The notes beneath the pieces are model-generated. The model made no database searches. It was not told where the DNA came from and saw nothing but the letters and a program-made list of their open reading frames with translations. Below, one piece after another: positions 16,595-44,493 of a stretch of DNA of 64,000 nt; position 1 is the stretch's first letter; each line of letters begins with the position of its first letter. The translations under genes and the position numbers were made by a program. This stretch comes from Lamellibrachia satsuma. Lineage: Eukaryota; Annelida; Polychaeta; Sabellida; Siboglinidae. The DNA is taken from NCBI GenBank assembly GCA_033239005.1, contig BSQZ01000070.1, positions 2,541,617-2,605,616 of the forward strand, written 5' to 3'.

Positions 16595-17100
16595 GCCATT
16601 TTTGCACCCACGTTTGGAAACCACCAAGTGAAGACGGACCACAATTTTGAATTTACATTGGTCATATATCACAAGGTCCTATTTTTATTTTCTGATTGGT
16701 CGAGGCACTATGTTAGTGGAGAACATCAACGTAATTGACCCAAGGAGAGAACTTCTTTATACCATACAGTACTAAGGCGGATCTAGGCTTGTTGGCGGGG
16801 GGGGGGGGTTCTCAGTCAGTCGTAGTCACATGTCGTTCTACTTAAGAACCGGCGGGGGGGGACGGGACGACACATGTGTCTTTCTATTTACAGAAGGGTT
16901 AATATTAGCCGGCTGCTAATAACCCAGTCTTTACATTGACACTAGTTCCGATGTAGGCTTATATACGTTGTCCTTTACCGTAATATTTGCCACGGACACG
17001 GGGGTCTAAGACAACCCCTCCAAGGCCTGGGGGGTCTTGAGACCCCAAAGACCCCCTTGGATCCGGTGCTGCAGTACCCATATTCTGGGTCAATCATTGT
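16595..17100. other. Spacer with poly-G runs
   Basis: Sequence after the duplication, without open frames of note. It has G runs at about 16797-16808 and 16853-16861 and a G/C-rich patch near 17000-17055 with the inverted motif GGGGGTCTT / AAGACCCCC (17031-17055). I see no gene. Confidence 0.5.
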
Positions 17101-17103
17101 TGG

Positions 17104-17254
<151 letters not shown>

Positions 17255-18106
17255 AGGGGTCCGAGGACGGAGCCTTGTGGTACACCAGTTATAATTTATA
17301 ATATGTTTGACTTTAAGTTATATATTTCTGTATATTGTTTAGGATTTATAATAAATGCATATTTGATCCTTTTATACCATAATAATACAAACATTCAATT
17401 AAAATCGAATGGTCAGTAGTGTCAAAAACCTGTGTTTAATACTTGGTTTGTTAATAAGGTTAATTATTTCGTTATTGCAGGTTCAATAAATTTTAGGAGC
17501 TTGGTGAAAACGTCATCAAATCCACAACTCTTTTTGTTGAGCAGATTGTTTATCGTTTTCCTTGTAGTTTTCTTGTCAACATATTTTAAAGTAAAACCAG
17601 TGTTGATTCGTTTGTTTAGTTGATGTGAGTGATCATATATGCCGTTGTATTTAATATTTTTGCAAGGTTTTGACCTATATTTATACACAAATAGTAAATC
17701 TATTTGCAATATATTTGTTATATGTTACTAAGGAATCAGATGCAATAAACTATTTTGGAAATGAATGTTTAGTTTTATATTTGGACAACATTTAATTTAT
17801 TATTTTTGCTATGTCACATTTAAATGTGTTAAAACACTAATCAAAATATGTTTGCTTAGCTATACGAAAACTGTTTTAATATATATTATACGATTTTTGA
17901 TTTCTTTTAAACACGAATCAGGGTTTGTTAATTGTAATTGTTTATTCAATTTGTTTCGATTTTTAATTGATCTCAACTGTCTGCATGTTTTATGTTTGTA
18001 TCTGTTAAATTTTTACTACTTTACGATGCATATGCTTATTTTTTGCTTGATTGATTTCATTGAGGATAGTATTATAATTTAGGTTTAGATCAGTATTTGG
18101 ATATAT

Positions 18107-18374
<268 letters not shown>

Positions 18375-18702
18375 AAATTTGCATGAATTTAAAAGGGTGT
18401 TCCTTTTAGAGCAGTATCTATTATCATAAAATATGGTTGATGATCAGAATTTTTTTAATTAAAATCCTTGTATACTCTCTAATGTGTCATTTCTTAAATT
18501 GTACAACAAGTTATCAATTAGTAAGTCCTTTCTGCCTGCGAACCTGGGGAGGAGAGTGATTTGGGAAAAAGACTAAATAAAAAAGTGCTGCAATTGTAAT
18601 TTTGGTTTACGTTGAGGATATTTAAATCCCCCGCGAGAAGAAGGTTACGTTTTTGATTGTTTTGTAAAGCTGATACAATCGGTGTAAATTAACTTAAATA
18701 AT

Positions 18703-18707
<5 letters not shown>

Positions 18708-18777
<70 letters not shown>
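18708..18777. repeat. (TA)n tract, 70 bp
   Basis: A pure dinucleotide repeat in the endonuclease part of the decayed ORF2. Confidence 0.95.
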
Positions 18778-18780
<3 letters not shown>

Positions 18781-19699
18781 TATTTCCTATAACAATAGAC
18801 TGCAGGACACCTCCCAATTTGTGTCAGTATTTAAATTCATCAGTAGTACATAGTTTCAATGACAATCTACATATATCATTAATTATTAATCCCCCATTTG
18901 TTATTGCAACGTTTCCCTTGTGAAACACAATTATATCCATTTAACAGGATACGTGACAAGTCATCATTTTCTGATATTCAGCTCTCCTGCCGGCGTATTA
19001 TAGACAATGTGAAGCTTTAGTTAGATAAATCATTGACAAATGCTTCAAGTTTATTACATTTAGCATTCACTGACTGTATGTTAGCGCTTAAAATACTGAA
19101 ACGTGTGTTATTATTTTATGCTAATAATTCAAACTGATCAGTGTCATAATATGAGGAACAGCGTATTATCGGCAATTCATTATTTTCATCACTATTTTTA
19201 TATCTAAATATTATTTAAACCGTTATTCTCTGCACCCCCTGAAAATAAGAGAATAGTTTCATAAGTTGTCGTTTCATTTGCGCCCTTTGTGTCTTTTTGA
19301 GTGATTTGTTAGATAATTTTGAGCGACATTTCCCACATTAAGGGTATATAATGTAATAGAGTTTTTGTAATATACAGACACGTAACAGTAGATTACCAAT
19401 CTGTGAAGATTTTAGCATAATACAATAGCATAATACAATAAACAGTTTTACAATCACGTCCTGTTTATCTGGTAAACACTCCGCACAGTTCAATGTGCGA
19501 ATACGTACTGTACGTTTGGCTCATTCTACACAGTAGCAAACTTATATAGTAAGAAAAGTACATTATTAATTATAATAGAAACACATATGCAGTGTGACTC
19601 TTTATCATTTCATCACAATACATTTTTGCGCATATCATGACTTCAGGCGAAAATAATATAATAAAGTTCAGTAAAGATACATAGTTCTCAAGGGTTGTC

Positions 19700-20010
19700 A
19701 TATATAATATTCGATATCTTACAAAAGTCACTTGCATTCATCGAGGTCGTCTACACTATTTATCTGACGAATTATGTTATGATTGTCTTTGATAAGAAAC
19801 TCCTCATTGAATGTCCAGCAGTCATTTATCACTTTCGTGTTTTCCACGGCTCTTGTTTTGAATGTCAGGGAAGAGCGCAGAGCTGTCAGGTCTTCGTTTA
19901 TGGAGATGTGCTGTTCTTTCAGTGTGTTTATTGTGCTGCTTTAACTTGGCCGTGATCGATACAGTCGATTCCGCGTTTTCCCAGAAGCGGATAATCACTG
20001 TTCGCCGTCG
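19700..20010 (-). mobile_element. ORF1 C-terminal part of the same non-LTR element
   Basis: The minus-strand translation reads RRTVIIRFWENAE (about 20005-19965), resembling the end of the RNA-recognition fold of ORF1 proteins. After a frameshift it reads INEDLTALRSSLTFKTRAV and a Trp-Thr-Phe block with LIKDN (about 19895-19770), like the basic C-terminal domain of L1-type and related ORF1 proteins. It lies upstream, in element orientation, of the endonuclease start at 19140 and is separated from the N-terminal coiled coil at 23.1-23.5 kb by the pogo insertion. Confidence 0.55.
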
Positions 20011-20138
20011 AACTGTGTTGTCTTGCGTGCGTGCGTGCGTGCGTTTGTAGGAGGTACAACATTTTGCATACTATTGTCTTGTTTTCATACATCTTGCTTC
20101 ATGTGCATGTATAATTATATAAGTTCACACGTGGGTGT

Positions 20139-21283
20139 ATGCAGGGGGTGTTTGAGCTCCAGCACCTACCTGGGTGCTTACAGTTTTTTCAATGTCGTTG
20201 TTTCCAGATAGGAATTGCATTAAAGCAAGTCAGCCGCGAGAGAAACATCCCAGCGTCGACTCTCCGGAAGCACCGAGATGGGAAAGTTAGAGAACCGGGC
20301 GTAATTCGAGTTGGACAGAAAGTTCCTATTCTTGACGCCCGCTCGGAGCGCCGTCACAGTCGGTCGGCTACTGCTGCGCCAATGGTTGGACTGACAGCGA
20401 TATGTTCGTGAAATGGCTGGAACATTTCGTTGCAAACATCAACGCAAGCAAGGCAGCGCCGCAGATCATCATCCTGGATGGCCATCACAGCCACAAGTCT
20501 CTGGCCGCCGTCACACGGACGGCCATCACAGCCACAAGTCTCTGGCCGCCGTCACACGGATGGCCATCACAGCCACAAGTCTCTGGCCGCCGTCACACGG
20601 ACGGCCATCACAGCCACAAGTCTCTGGCCGCCGTCACACAGGACGGCCATCACAGCCACAAGTCTCTGGCCGCCGTCACCCGGACGGCCACCACAGCCAC
20701 AAGTTTCTGGCCGCCGTCACATGGACGGCCATCACAGCCACAAGTCTCTGGCCGCCGTCACACGGACGGCCATCACAGCCACAAGTCTCTGGCCGCCGTC
20801 ACACGGACGGCCATCACAGCCACAAGTCTCTGGCCGCCGTCACATACGTGATTGAACATGGAATCCAGCCAATCACACTGCCACCACACTGACACCACAC
20901 CGCACTCATAAAATGCAGCCCCTCGACCGTACATTTTTTAAATCATTGAAAGCGAATTACAGTGCCGCCGCCGACAGTTGGATGGTGGCCAACCCAGGGA
21001 TGAGGAACACCTTGTTTGATATGGCTGGCATACTTGGCATGTGTGGACTGTGGCCATACGACTCACAACCTGTCGTCGGACGATCTGCTGCTACTCAAGT
21101 TGCCGGATCATATACTGCCAATCAAGTCGCCGGACCATCTGCTGCCTCTCAAGCCAGCAGACCATGTGTAGCCACTCTAATCGCCGGACCATCTGCTGCC
21201 ACTCAAGCCAGCAGACCATGTGTAGCCACTCTAATCGCCGGACCATTTGCTGCCACTCAAGCCGGACTGCTTATGCTTAATCC
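20139..21283 (+). pseudogene. pogo/Tigger-like DDE transposase, copy 1, left part
   Basis: The N-terminus shows a helix-turn-helix of the psq/CENP-B type (ALKQVSRERNIPASTLRKHR, about 20224-20290) followed by KVREPGVIRVG. The middle, with the first catalytic Asp region, is deleted. The frame resumes as NGWTDSDMFVKWLEHF (about 20382-20430) and the second catalytic motif IILDGHHSHK (about 20470-20500). After a 41-bp array come HKMQPLDRTFFKSLK (about 20910-20955), DSWMVANPG and GLWPYD. An Ala/Ser-rich tail with a duplicated unit of about 57 bp follows (21120-21283). Deletion and frameshifts make it non-functional. The family normally cuts and pastes its element at TA sites. Confidence 0.75.
20480..20848 (+). 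repeat. 41-bp minisatellite made from the transposase catalytic motif
   Basis: Nine copies start with GGCC at 20480, 20521, 20562, 20603, 20645, 20686, 20727, 20768 and 20809. The spacing is 41 bp throughout except for one 42-bp step. Each copy encodes the DGHHSHKSLAAV region of the pogo-like transposase, which occurs once in the second copy of the family (28660-28700, minus). Because 41 is not a multiple of 3, the frame rotates with each unit, so all three plus frames stay open. The flanks rejoin the transposase at about 20849 (YVIEHGI). Confidence 0.93.
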
Positions 21284-22148
21284 ACATAAAACAGACCTTA
21301 TTATTATTGGCACTTAACAACAACGAAATAGAGTCATCAGCTATTTCCCAGTTAAACTGCTTGGCAGTGTTACATTCCCATCAGATACTGTTCGCAATAT
21401 AGGTGTTGTTGTTGTTGTTGTTGTTGTTGTCTTTGATAGCATATTTCTCAAGTATGTAAATCCTGTTTCTATCATATTCGTGATCTCTGTCGAATTCGGC
21501 GTCACATATCTATATCTACTGCTAAAACAATATCAACGGCATTAATTAGTAGCCGCCTTGACTGTTGTAATTCAATGCTAAATAACATTGCTAAAAGAGA
21601 CTTGGCTAAACTCCAACGAGTACAAAATTGTCTGGCACGTGTGGGTACTCAGGGCGCCTCGGTTTTCACCGTCACTACCACTACTTAAACAGTTACACTG
21701 GCTTCCAGTTTCTTATTGAATTAATTTTAAGCTGTCCACTCTTACATATCATGCTCTATCTACACAACAACCACCCTACTTGGCTAGTCTCCTGCATCTT
21801 TCCAATATCCCTAGGCAGCTAAGATCATCAATTTCACAATAACTTATTGTACCTAAAACAAAACTTAACTTGGGTAAACGTGCTTTCTCTGTCGCTGCGC
21901 CTAGGGTCTGGAATGAACTCCCTATCACTTTGAAAACATCTGAAATTATTGCTATTTTCCGAAAAAAACTCAAGACATATCTATTCCAAATTGCATTTCC
22001 ACCATAAATGTTCGGTTGTCCCTCGTTCTGATACTGGCTTTTGTGCGTCCCTGTGCACGATTATGTTTAATGATTCTGTTTTGTCCCTCTGAGCTCAGGT
22101 TCCTGAGCATATAGGCGCCATAGAAGTTAATTATTATTATTATTATTC
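21283..22148 (+). mobile_element. 5'-truncated L2-type retrotransposon inserted in pogo copy 1
   Basis: The fragment begins in the RT thumb region (LLMLNPHKTDLIIIGT, about 21268-21317). It carries C-terminal ORF2 blocks (PPYLASLL, NLGKRAF, AAPRVWNELPI, FRKKLKTYLFQIAF, about 21765-22003) and ends with CGCCATAGAAGTT and (ATT)n at 22120-22148. A short (TTG)n run lies at 21411-21430. Pogo sequence lies on both sides (the repeat tail to 21283; the C-terminal region from about 22150), showing that this copy inserted into an older pogo element. Frameshifts and stops are present. Confidence 0.8.
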
Positions 22149-22149
22149 G

Positions 22150-22490
22150 CGGCCATAGCCGGCGTTATTCGTGCCTGTTCGCCACCGACCCGGCTACGAT
22201 CTCGTACGAGGAAGACAGAGACGGCCACTGTGCTAACTGCGTCACCTTTCAAGAATCAACTCCATGAGAAAGAAACTATAATCAAGCAGAAGGGAAAGAC
22301 CGTTCAGTGCAAGGGAAAGGTCAACAGATGAGGAGTGGCCGTGCCTGATTTGCGGGGAGCCGATTAGCAACATCAGGTCGCTGGAGGTGTGGGTCCAATG
22401 CCAGGAATGTCATAAGTGGGCCAGCAACGAATGTACGCCGGGGCAGACATTCTTTGTCTGTCCAAACTGCGAATCGGACATTGACTGATG
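22150..22490 (+). pseudogene. pogo copy 1, C-terminal zinc-finger part
   Basis: Past the retrotransposon insertion the translation reads KRKTETATVLTASPFKNQL (about 22205-22260), a stretch typical of Tigger/pogo tails. After a frameshift it gives DEEWPCLICGEP...WVQCQECHKWA...FFVCPNCESDID and a stop at 22488. The Cys/His spacing (Cys-X2-Cys, Cys-X2-Cys-His, Cys-X2-Cys) is that of a PHD-like zinc finger common at the C-terminus of aquatic-animal pogo transposases. The related copy at 26913-27095 (minus) has the first half of the same finger. An AATAAA sits at about 22592. Confidence 0.72.
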
Positions 22491-22817
22491 GACCTGGCAT
22501 GGATCGTACACGTTGCGTAATGAGCGCTACGTCGATTTATTTTAGTTATATTCCTACGTCAATGATACGTTGGTGGAGCTTTCATGGGCCCTAATAAAGG
22601 TGTTGTATTGGTTCGTGAACTCTACGTTTTTTGTATCAGCGTAACCACCCTTAGCGAGAGCAGGACTGTGTTGATGAGTATTGCGATACTAAAATAGCTA
22701 CCATGTTATTATTGTATAATAACTTAAGTAAATATGCAGTTGGATATATCCCACATAGGTACACACAACAATCCTCCTCATTTGTGGGCTCAATACTAGT
22801 AACGGTCGCGTTGGTAA

Positions 22818-22912
22818 AATTAGTAAAGGATCAAAAGCCAATGGCTTCCTTGTCCACTTGCCATCTGGGCCTTTGGCTTGGATGGCAAATCTTGTTAAAT
22901 CTTGTTAAATAT
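22818..22912 (+). mobile_element. Very short 3' end of the CR1-like family
   Basis: GCCAATGGCTTCCTTGTCCA followed by TTGTTAAATCTTGTTAAAT matches the 3' terminus of the large element at 50770-54033 and of the fragment ending at 63541. Only about 95 bp remain, a severely 5'-truncated insertion. Confidence 0.75.
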
Positions 22913-23059
22913 GTTTGCCTGAAACCATGACCGTCTGCGGACCGTCTTGCCCCGGGGGGGGGGGGGCGTCTTGCCTCAAGGCGGTTTTTTGGGGTACTCG
23001 TATTGTTTTTCATATGTAACTATATAAGTTGTCTATTTATTGAAAATTGTTTTCCAATG

Positions 23060-23480
23060 GGTAACACATACATTTGCCTATAATATTAACATGTTATAGT
23101 TTCATGATGTGAAACTTGAACGTTTTCCTTAGTAGCTCCAGACTACTCTATATATTATTGTTCAGCTGAATCGACCTGTTTTTATATGTGTCTCACATTT
23201 GTCTCAAGAGATTTTATTTGTTCTTCTTTATGTTCAAGTTGTGTTTTCAGTAGGTGGATTTTGTCATATAGCTCTCGAATCGTTTTGCCAGTGTCTCTGG
23301 GAATAGTGCTTCTGTTATTTTCTTTCGCACCGCTGTATCATTAAGTATTTCACAGATTCCAAGCGTTAGTCCATCGTCGTCGTCGCCCGCTGACTCACTG
23401 GTACTGCTTTGTTTTCAAGTGAATGTCTGTGCCTTCTGGCTTCGACTTTTTTTATTGTCTGACGCACGGTTCACTGGCAC
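23060..23480 (-). mobile_element. ORF1 N-terminal coiled coil of the non-LTR element
   Basis: On the minus strand the translation gives an acidic stretch (SAGDDDDGLTLG, about 23390-23350), then LNDTAVRKKITEALFPETGK and a heptad-like segment (IRELYDKIHLLKTQLEHKEE, about 23285-23225) ending near QVDSAEQ (about 23165). This layout (acidic linker, coiled coil, then an AEQYSRR-like entry to the RNA-binding fold) is typical of ORF1 proteins of non-LTR elements. With 19700-20010 and 17255-19140 it forms one minus-strand element interrupted by pogo copy 1. Confidence 0.5.
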
Positions 23481-24040
23481 CTGTTGTTAAGAATATCCAG
23501 TGTTGCGTAATACATATACAAGAAGGTGCCGGTGCAGAAACAATTTTGAGGGTTCACAACTGTCTATGAGATCTTCAAACATCGCTTACACTTATGACTG
23601 AAAGACGACTTACGCACGCCGAAAAAAAGTCATTGACGCATTCCCTCATAGTTCTACTACATAAAACATATATCTATATCCACCATTATCTCTGGAAAAC
23701 TCGTAGCGACCACGTTTATCCACCGACGGCCATATTGAATCTCGGATGGGATGGAGAGAAACGAGGAGCCCGAGTAACTACCCTGGCTAAACTTCGCACA
23801 CGTTCAAGTTTCATGGTATCTTAAAGAGCAATATTGTAAAAACAGGAATTGCAATAGTCAAATGGACTGCTAACAAGGGCAGTTGCAATGGTGTTTGCAA
23901 CTGAAACAGACAAAATACCGACTTAAAGTCGTATTTCAAGGCGCATTTCAATGATGTGCACAATGCAGATACTGTGTTACTAAACCCCGCGGCGTTGTAC
24001 GGCAGTAAGAAGTGGCTGGACGCCCTGACACGTCGCCAGA

Positions 24041-24235
24041 TGGGGCGCGGTGGCGCAGAGGTTAGAACGTCGGACTCTCAATCGAGTGAATCCTGGTTCG
24101 AACCATCTTGCTGCCGTTTCCAAGCTTGGGCAATTATGTTCACTCCACGTTGCTCCAGTTATGTTCACTCCACGTTGCTCCAGTTCCCCCAGCTGTATAA
24201 ATGAGTACCTGGCTATAGACAAATGCGGATATGTG
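24041..24235 (+). mobile_element. tRNA-derived SINE
   Basis: A pol III type-2 promoter is visible: an A-box-like TGGCGCAGAGGTTAGAACG (about 24049-24067) and a B box GGTTCGAACC (about 24094-24103). The head is not a proper tRNA fold, and a non-tRNA body follows that ends CCCCAGCTGTATAAATGAGT (about 24186-24205). A 25-bp segment (TTATGTTCACTCCACGTTGC...) is tandemly doubled at 24133-24182. Confidence 0.65.
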
Positions 24236-24396
24236 AACAAATAGTTTTCGAGCAGTAATTGCGGCATGGCTGAATGCTTCCCGGAGAAGTCGAATTGGTG
24301 TTGCAATGAACAGGTCTGCCAATGACTTGGATACCTCGCTATATAAGAACGTACCTTTGCCATGCGGCAGGTGTTTGAATTTGTTTATCAGATGTC

Positions 24397-24598
<202 letters not shown>

Positions 24599-24599
24599 G

Positions 24600-25594
24600 T
24601 AGGTATTGAAATGTAACGCCACCTAACGGTAGCTAAGTGCGTTTGACTAAGCCTAAGTTCCCCAGACAAGCAAGGGTCATGCATACCGCCCATTCCCTAT
24701 CCCCGCACACCCGAAATAGACAACGCGAATTGGCGGTCGACTTACAACGGCTGCTCGCCGTACGACAGGAGGCGTGTGCTGGTCGCGTCGTATCGCCAAG
24801 TGACGAACAGATAACTGGTTCGCTATTAGCTAATTACCGAGAGAGAGACAGATGGAGGCAGGCGGAAGGTGTATTCAATAATTGACGAGCAGCGTTGGGC
24901 TGGTTGTTATATCCGGACACTTGTGCACAGCCTCGCGTGTGCCGTGCAGTTTTCAGCTGCATCGGCTGTGAGCACGCCCCAGGCCGTGTACGCTCGATGG
25001 ACCAGTCACAAAACACGTTGGGCTGAATATATATGTATATATACACACACACACACACACCGCCTGGATGGCTCACTGACACACGGGAGCGCAGGAGAGA
25101 GAAAGAGAGAGAGAGAGAGAGACGACGACGACTGTGATTGTCATAAACTGAACGCATGGAGTTCAAAGTAGCGGGTAGCGTATCAACCAACGTATCATTG
25201 GTACACGCGCGGCCGTACATTAATATGTTTTGTACACCGTGCAACCGCTAATTAAGCTAATGTCAGTCGATTCGTGCTAATATCGGACTTGCTAGTTATA
25301 AAGAGACTTCGGAATAGTGAAACTAGTACCGTCAAGATACCTGTTGGGATTAACAAGGACCCGATAAGCTATCTCCGGATGTATTAGGATATAAATAAGG
25401 ATTGCAGAAATACCGCAGGACAAACAACAGGTTGCCGAATTACGGCTATACATTCCCAATCTATACGTGACGTGATTGTTTTACATAAGCAAAACCAAAA
25501 GTTCGCCACAGGCAGCGACGCACTGGTAGGTTATCATAGGGCGCGTTAGAACTACCGACGGACAGACTAGAACTGAGTGCTGGACAGTGTGAAG
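24600..25594. other. Upstream region of the calcium-channel-gamma-like gene
   Basis: About 1 kb before the start codon, with no gene recognised. It contains (CA)n at 25041-25060 and (GA)n at 25094-25121, and should hold the 5' untranslated leader and promoter, but no convincing core promoter element is visible. An in-frame TGA at 25574-25576 shows that the coding region cannot start further upstream in this exon. Confidence 0.4.
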
Positions 25595-42230
<16,636 letters not shown>

Positions 42231-42819
42231 GGTCGGACCACGTGATTGTCACGTGAACGGCACCACGCGGACCCGCAGCGCCCCTTGCGTCTAGAAAAGT
42301 CTAGGGACACTTTATTTACTGATCACCTGAGCCTATTACTAAATTACGGATTGCAATCTTGTGTGTTGTGAATACTGCAGTTCCTTACTATATGGTTTGC
42401 ACATTATAGCAGAGCTAACGCCTACGACTTCAGACTAATTCGTAACTTTCGTTGCACTAACACATTTTCAGTAATAGCTATTTTAGATGAATCAATAATT
42501 AATTTGATTAATCAACTGATTCCCGTATGAAACACACTTCTGATAATATGGCGGACATAAATGGAAGGAAGTTACGACCACAAGGAGGCGCTGCTGTCGT
42601 CGATGACGTGCCGAACATGACAACGAATGTACAGAAAAAATGGAGACAATGTTTTATACCGTTAGACGTGTGTGTTACCGTTTTGAGTGCAAGTTTTAAT
42701 GCGTTGGGAACTGCTACGGCCAAGATGTATTTTAAGTTAAACAGATTGCATCATCACATCTTTGACAAGACCCACGTTTTAGAACGGGGATGCGAATGAG
42801 GTTAAACACATATTATGTA
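42231..42819. other. 3' flank of the CACNG-like gene
   Basis: Likely 3' untranslated sequence at first. No canonical AATAAA is visible before the MITE. A 91-codon plus-strand frame from ATG 42527, with an internal ATGGCGG start in good context at about 42549, runs to 42799. I recognise no homology and do not call it a gene. Confidence 0.4.
42527..42799 (+). CDS. Hypothetical small ORF (90 aa), low confidence
   Basis: An open frame of 90 residues with two candidate starts, ATG 42527 and an internal ATG (ATGGCGGAC, A at -3 and G at +4). The product would be basic (KKWRQC, KLNRLHHH) with no signal peptide, membrane segment or known motif. It lies just downstream of the CACNG-like stop codon and ends 20 bases before a MITE. 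It could be a first exon (a GAG/GTTAAA lies at its end), a microprotein, or chance. Confidence 0.15.
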   Translation: MKHTSDNMADINGRKLRPQGGAAVVDDVPNMTTNVQKKWRQCFIPLDVCVTVLSASFNALGTATAKMYFKLNRLHHHIFDKTHVLERGCE

Positions 42820-43331
42820 GGGTAGGGTGGGGCAATGTCTTAAGGAAAAAGCGTATGCGGGAAAGAATCCTTTCAGTAAATATCGTAGAATGTGCTTTCT
42901 GTAAAAAGTTGCAGCCATTTTAGCGGAGGTTCCAATGGTGGGGTAAGTAGCCCACCCGCGGGCAAAAAGCCCCCTCTATGCGTTTCCAATATTATAATTT
43001 CCTTATTTGAATAATCTTTATTATATATCGCCCACCACGGATACAATTGTACCACTACTATAATCGCATCGCATTGTAAACGTTTACTTCCTTTTTCTCA
43101 GTTTCCCGTGGTTATTGTACATTGTCCCACTTTGTTAAGGACGATTCTTATCATTATAAACCTCAAATTTTAACGTGAATAGCTTGCCGCGTGCTTTGTT
43201 TCTGCTGCAACCAAATTGTTATCAGATGGACATGGTGATATGCAACTCAATCTGGCTATCTCGAAATCCTTATGGCTAGATGGAGGGTGGTAGCGATTTC
43301 TTGCATAGGGGCGACTTGCCCCACCTTACCC
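42820..43331. mobile_element. MITE with TA target site and 16-18 bp terminal inverted repeats
   Basis: The left end GGGTAGGGTGGGGCAATG (42820) and the complement of the right end, GGGTAAGGTGGGGCAAGT (43331 leftwards), match at 15 of 18 positions, and TA stands immediately outside both ends (42818-42819 and 43332-43333). The 512-bp interior has no transposase. The TA target fits the Tc1/mariner/pogo superfamily. The left TIR resembles GGGTAGGGTGGGAAAAGGC at 26067, beside pogo copy 2, so it may be a non-autonomous relative. Confidence 0.8.
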
Positions 43332-43333
43332 TA

Positions 43334-44480
43334 TATATGAGTGATGCATTGCTTGAATTACAGGCACATACAGTCATATACCGTAATCATCGGACTGACT
43401 ATGCCTGTAGTCCCCAGGTTCACTTTTATACCACTGTCTCTTGTGATGGATGAGTTATGTTTATTAACGATGCGCGCCCGCTTAAGACCCACCAGCTGCC
43501 TATGAAAAAGCACCAAGCATGATACGAAAAGCATCGAACTGTCAGTTTTAATCATTCAGAAATGTAATCAACTGAAATGCCATCAAATAAGCAGTTCCTT
43601 TGACACCGGTGAGTGACGTCGAGGTACGCAGAATATTATATTGAAAGCCCGGCTCCCGTACTCATAATAAATCGCAAATTTTATGTATTTTCGACTACAA
43701 CGCGGTTCTGTAAATAAATAATACCAAGCCTGATTCCGCAAAATCATGAAGTAACGTGAAGTAGGATTCTGAAAAATTCTGGAATTTCTTACTAATAAAC
43801 ACGATAAGCATGTAACTATAATTTCCAAGAAAAAAATATTAAAAGTCGTGTTGTTCACGTAAATATTTTTGCAAGGTTAAGATTGTTGTACGATTTTAAT
43901 GCTCTGAAACGCCTTGGTTTCTCTTTGAAATAATACACAATTTAAAACAGTTAAAAGGGAGATGTTTGCCAATGCTGATCTATCACGCATTGTTCTTTTT
44001 ATCTGGGAATATGGGAGCCGGGACTGGGAATACATATTTTTAATAAATATAATGCTTTTCTTTGTCGTGATATTTTTACATTAAGTTATTTTTTAAAGAA
44101 TTGTTTTGTTGTCTTTGTGCGTATTTATGAAAGTCATCGACGGGACTTGAACTAGTGTTACTCCTGGAGTTGTTTGTTTATCACTCCTGGAGTTGTTTGT
44201 TTATTGACACGTGATTGGTGTGGCCTTAATTTGTATATGGAATTACTTCCAGTACTTGGTATTAATAAATACATTTTACAGTAGTTCAACATGCAAAATG
44301 CATGTCAGTCATCTATGCCAGGTATATATCTACAGCATGTGAACGAAATGGCCCTAACCATGCACGCACATATGCACATATGTTCTGATCGGATTAAACA
44401 AATGAGCACCAGTCAAGTAAATAAACCGTTAAATATTAATATCAATGTGTGTATATATGGAGTGAGTCGTCGAACGACGG
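43334..44480. other. Intergenic AT-rich sequence
   Basis: No gene recognised in about 1.1 kb. A short direct repeat CTCCTGGAGTTGTTTGTTTA is doubled at 44161-44202. Confidence 0.5.
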
Positions 44481-44493
44481 ATCTCGTCCCGAA

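Noticed and set aside
24041..24112. A genuine tRNA gene
   Set aside because: A-box and B-box motifs are present, but the stems do not pair into a proper cloverleaf and a SINE-type body follows.
25297..25303. TATAAAG as a TATA box for the CACNG-like gene
   Set aside because: A single match in AT-rich DNA with no supporting initiator or known transcript start. Too weak to annotate.
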